The position numbers and the translations under genes were made by a program. Below are positions 32,005-34,822 of a stretch of DNA of 34,822 nucleotides, one piece after another. Source of the stretch: Actinomycetota bacterium (GTDB taxonomy: Bacteria > Actinomycetota > Acidimicrobiia > Acidimicrobiales > Ilumatobacteraceae); the NCBI GenBank assembly GCA_016213625.1, contig JACQZZ010000054.1, positions 1 to 34,822 on the forward strand. The letters run 5' to 3'. Below the pieces are notes generated by a model that worked only from the letters and a program-made list of their open reading frames with translations, was not told the origin of the DNA and searched no databases. Numbering within the stretch: position 1 is the first letter of the stretch; the number at the start of each line of letters is the position of its first letter.

Positions 32005-34822
32005 TCAGGCCACGGAGCGGCGGCGTCGGCGGGCCGTCGTCATCAACAGGCCGACGAGCAGCAGCTGGGCCGCCACCGCGAGCAGGTCGACGATGTCGCC
32101 ACCCGTGGCCGGCAACCCTCCGCCGCTGCCCGCCACAGGACCGGACGCGTCGTCGGTGGCGGTGTTCGAACCGCCACCCGCGCCGGGTGTGGACGACTCG
32201 GCGAGCGCTCGGTTCACGATCGTCGTGCCACCATCGGCCTCCACCGTGGCGATCACCTCGAACGAGGCCGACTCGCCCGGAGCGAGGGGAGCGTTGAGTG
32301 AGCACCGCGCCACACCACCCGACACGTCGCAGGTCCATCCCGGCGCGATCGCGCTGGTCGGCGTGAGCGAGTCGGGCAGATCGTCGACCACCGTCACCTG
32401 GCGAGCGACGGACGGTCCGCTGTTGGTCACCGTCATCCGGTAGCGAGCCTGCTGGCCGACGAAGAGTGGTGTCAGCAGGTCCTTCACCATCTCCAGCCGC
32501 GCCCACGGCACCAGCGTGTCGGTGTCGGTCGCGGTGTCGTTGGCCGGCACCCGATCGGGGTAGCCCGAGGGCGGCGACACGCGCACGATGTTCACCAGTT
32601 GGCCGGTGGCGGCGGGGTCGATCGTCCCTCGCACCGTGAGGGTCACCGACTGGCCCGGAGCGAACGGTTGGAGCCCGGTCCACAGGTGGGTCGCCGCGGT
32701 GTAGGTGCCGCGTGATGCGGTGTACGTGACACCGGTCAGCGACGTCGGCAATGTGTCGTCGAGGGTGAACGACCCGATGGTCGACGTGCCGTGGTTCGTC
32801 ACCACGATGGTGTAGGTCACCGACTCGCCCGGGGCCACCTCGGTGAGACCGTCGGTCTTGGTGACCCCCAGATCGACGCCGAACGTGTCGATGTCCACGT
32901 CGGTGTTGTTCTCCGGGGTGGGGTCCACCCCGTTCGATCCGTCGTCGGTGACGGTGACGGTGTTGTCGAAGGTGGAGATGCCGATCGCGATGGGGTCGTC
33001 GATGGTGAGCACGAGGTGATGAACGATGCTGGCACCAGGGGCGAGCGAGGGCGACGCCCACGTGACGATGGGTGCTGCGGAACTGTCGCAGCCACCGGTG
33101 CACGACACGAACGTGGTGCCCGCCGGCATGGTGTCGGTGGCGACCACGCCGGTGGCCGTCTGGTCACCGATGTTCGTGACCGTGATCGTGTAGTCGACGG
33201 TGTCGCCGGCGACCACGGCGTCGACGCCGTCGTCCTTGGTGACCATCAGGTCGGGGAGCGCGTCCAACGTGTCGATGTCGGTGGCGGTGTTGTCGGCAGG
33301 CGTCGGGTCAGCACCGTGCAGGCCGTCGTCGGCCACCTCGGCCACGTTGGTCAGCGTGTCGATCGCTGCCGCCGCAGAATCGTCGACCGTCACCGTGACG
33401 TTGAGCGTCGCCACACCGGCAGGGTCGAAGCCCGACGGATCGCTGATCGAGCCGGGGGTGTCCTCGAGCAGGTCGTTCCAGGTCAGCACCGGCAGCGCGG
33501 AGCTGTCGCACGACGGGGTGCACGACACGAACGTCACGCCGGTCGGCAGCGTGTCGGTGACGGTGACACCGGTCGCCGCCTGTGTGCCGTGGTTGTGCAC
33601 CTCGAGCACGTAGGCGAGCGTGTCACCCGGCCGCGCCGTGGTCACGCCGTCGGTCTTCGTGATGGCCATGTCGGGGACCACGTCCAACGTGTCGACATCG
33701 GCGTCGCGGTTGTCGCCAGGGGTCGGGTCTGGCCCGTTCGCGCCGTCGTCGGACACGACGACGCGGTTCTGGATCTGGCTCACGCTGGACGCCGCGCCGG
33801 GAGCCACGCGCACCCGAACGTTCAGTGTCACGGTGCTGCCCACGACGGGCGCCGGGAGCGTGGCGCCACCCGGCAGCGAGCCGATGGTCCAGGTCACCGT
33901 GCCGCCCACGCCGTCGCCCGAGGCCGTGCAGCCGACGGGTGTGGCGGGACACGAGACGAACGCGAGCTCGTCGGGCAGCGTGTCCACGACCTGCACGCCG
34001 GTGGCCTCCTGGTCGCCCTTGTTGCGCACCACGAGTGTGTAGTCGAATTCCTCGGCCGGCTGACGAACCTGCACGCCGTCGTTCTTCTGGATGTCGAGGT
34101 CCGGTGCCGCGGCGAGGGTGTCCGTGTCGGTGGCCGTGTTGTCGGTGGGGGTGGGGTCGATGCCGTTCGTGCCGTCGTCGGCGACGGTGACCGTGTTGGT
34201 GGTCTGGGTGATGCTCGCCGCGAGCGGCTGCACGACAGCGGCGTCGTACTGCACCTGGAACGATGCGCCGCCACCAGCCAGCAGTGGGATGGTCCAGGTG
34301 ACGATCGGCAGGTTGGTGGCGTCGCACGCCACGGGCAGCGCCGGGCAGCTGACGAACTCGAGTTCCGCCGGCACGGTGTCGGTGACCACGATGCCGGTCG
34401 CTCCGATGTTGCCGTTGTTGACGACGGTGATGTCGTAGGTGAGCGGGTCGCCCGGCTGCACCGTCAGCACGTGGTCGGTCTTCGCCACCGAGAGATCGGG
34501 TGCCGCGCCAGTCAGCGCGACGACTGCGTCGTCGACGTTGTTCTCCGGCGTCGGATCGATGCCGTTGGCGTTGTCGTCATCGACCGACGCGGTGTTCAGA
34601 AGGTCGGTCGTGCCGGCCGCGGCCGGTGTGTCGACGGTGGCCTGATAGGCGAACGTCCGCGTGCGGGCAGCGCGGAACGTTCCGCCGGTCACGGCACCGG
34701 CCGTGTCGGCGATGCCGGGGCCCCATGTGATGGTGCTGCCGTCGCATGCGCTGGCGGCCGGCACGGCGGTCGCACACGAGATGGTGAGGCCCGCCGGGGC
34801 CTGGTCCACCACGGTCACCCCG
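32005..34822 (-). CDS. LPXTG-anchored surface protein with DUF11 repeats (N-terminus outside window)
   Basis: The frame is open from the right edge to a TGA at 32005-32007, 938 residues plus the missing N-terminus. It consists of seven DUF11-type beta repeats of about 120-140 residues, the first incomplete, each opening PDLxVxKxDG, continuing YxIxVxNxGxxxATGVxVxDTLP and mostly ending DDGxNGxDPTPxDNTxTDxDTL, an acidic, possibly calcium-binding linker. The last repeat is followed by a glycine-rich stretch, the sorting motif LPATGG (32098-32115), a hydrophobic helix and a basic tail RRRRRSVA. It should be covalently attached to the wall by sortase. Role is likely structural or adhesive. The true start and signal peptide are not visible. 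Confidence 0.9.
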   Translation of the reverse strand, partial: GVTVVDQAPAGLTISCATAVPAASACDGSTITWGPGIADTAGAVTGGTFRAARTRTFAYQATVDTPAAAGTTDLLNTASVDDDNANGIDPTPENNVDDAVVALTGAAPDLSVAKTDHVLTVQPGDPLTYDITVVNNGNIGATGIVVTDTVPAELEFVSCPALPVACDATNLPIVTWTIPLLAGGGASFQVQYDAAVVQPLAASITQTTNTVTVADDGTNGIDPTPTDNTATDTDTLAAAPDLDIQKNDGVQVRQPAEEFDYTLVVRNKGDQEATGVQVVDTLPDELAFVSCPATPVGCTASGDGVGGTVTWTIGSLPGGATLPAPVVGSTVTLNVRVRVAPGAASSVSQIQNRVVVSDDGANGPDPTPGDNRDADVDTLDVVPDMAITKTDGVTTARPGDTLAYVLEVHNHGTQAATGVTVTDTLPTGVTFVSCTPSCDSSALPVLTWNDLLEDTPGSISDPSGFDPAGVATLNVTVTVDDSAAAAIDTLTNVAEVADDGLHGADPTPADNTATDIDTLDALPDLMVTKDDGVDAVVAGDTVDYTITVTNIGDQTATGVVATDTMPAGTTFVSCTGGCDSSAAPIVTWASPSLAPGASIVHHLVLTIDDPIAIGISTFDNTVTVTDDGSNGVDPTPENNTDVDIDTFGVDLGVTKTDGLTEVAPGESVTYTIVVTNHGTSTIGSFTLDDTLPTSLTGVTYTASRGTYTAATHLWTGLQPFAPGQSVTLTVRGTIDPAATGQLVNIVRVSPPSGYPDRVPANDTATDTDTLVPWARLEMVKDLLTPLFVGQQARYRMTVTNSGPSVARQVTVVDDLPDSLTPTSAIAPGWTCDVSGGVARCSLNAPLAPGESASFEVIATVEADGGTTIVNRALAESSTPGAGGGSNTATDDASGPVAGSGGGLPATGGDIVDLLAVAAQLLLVGLLMTTARRRRRSVA

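Overview
The window is GC-rich (roughly two thirds G+C by eye) and gene-dense. It has many GTG starts, ATGA stop/start overlaps, weak or absent Shine-Dalgarno sites, an LPXTG cell-wall sorting signal, a lipobox lipoprotein and a long cyclase-ATPase-TPR protein. This fits a high-GC actinobacterium. The protein mix (multi-domain class III cyclase, HYR/DUF11 giant surface proteins, HpcH aldolase, GbuA-like ureohydrolase) suggests class Acidimicrobiia (Ilumatobacter-like), but that is inference; there is no rRNA or other taxonomic marker.

Layout. (1) 1-1717, minus strand: end of a nitronate monooxygenase and a PLP aminotransferase. (2) 1831-4663, plus strand: Rrf2-type regulator with three cysteines, YwiC-like membrane protein, RIC/ScdA di-iron Fe-S repair protein, and a zinc-ribbon methyltransferase; the first three look like a nitrosative-stress unit. 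(3) 4673-11602, minus: a 2309-residue secreted protein with an FRGSGSLS tandem repeat, a C25 (gingipain)-like domain, four HYR domains and a PxKF-like end. (4) 11742-16341, plus: a soluble-adenylyl-cyclase-like protein (two cyclase domains, ATPase, TPR) and an HpcH/HpaI aldolase. (5) 16371-29658: two paralogous NarL-type histidine kinase/response regulator pairs (17058-19117 and 27590-29658, both plus) bracket a minus-strand block made of a ureohydrolase and a tightly coupled six-gene operon (MurG-like glycosyltransferase, ABC exporter, two GT4 glycosyltransferases, two APH-fold kinases). (6) 29672-31777: divergent TetR/SRPBCC pair sharing a perfect 34-bp palindrome, an esterase-like lipoprotein, tRNA-Gly(UCC), and a 37-residue membrane peptide. 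(7) 31789-34822: two hairpins, then the C-terminal part of a DUF11-repeat, LPXTG-anchored surface protein running off the right edge.

The most notable signal is a 12-bp palindrome, GGTACTAGTACC, present three times, always between genes: before the membrane protein/kinase 1/regulator 1 unit (16371), before the glycosyltransferase operon (26254, one mismatch) and between the ureohydrolase and kinase 2 (27286). The two response regulators have nearly identical DNA-recognition helices, so I propose that one or both bind this site. Section 5 would then be a single regulon in which duplicated two-component systems control export of an unknown glycosylated, possibly phosphorylated, surface product together with a guanidino-compound hydrolase. 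The product is not predictable from sequence alone.

Other points: the start codon of the lipoprotein gene uses the last A of the tRNA-Gly CCA end, and several genes have a -10-like hexamer 6-7 nt before the start codon, implying leaderless mRNAs. No IS element, phage gene, CRISPR array or replication origin was seen.
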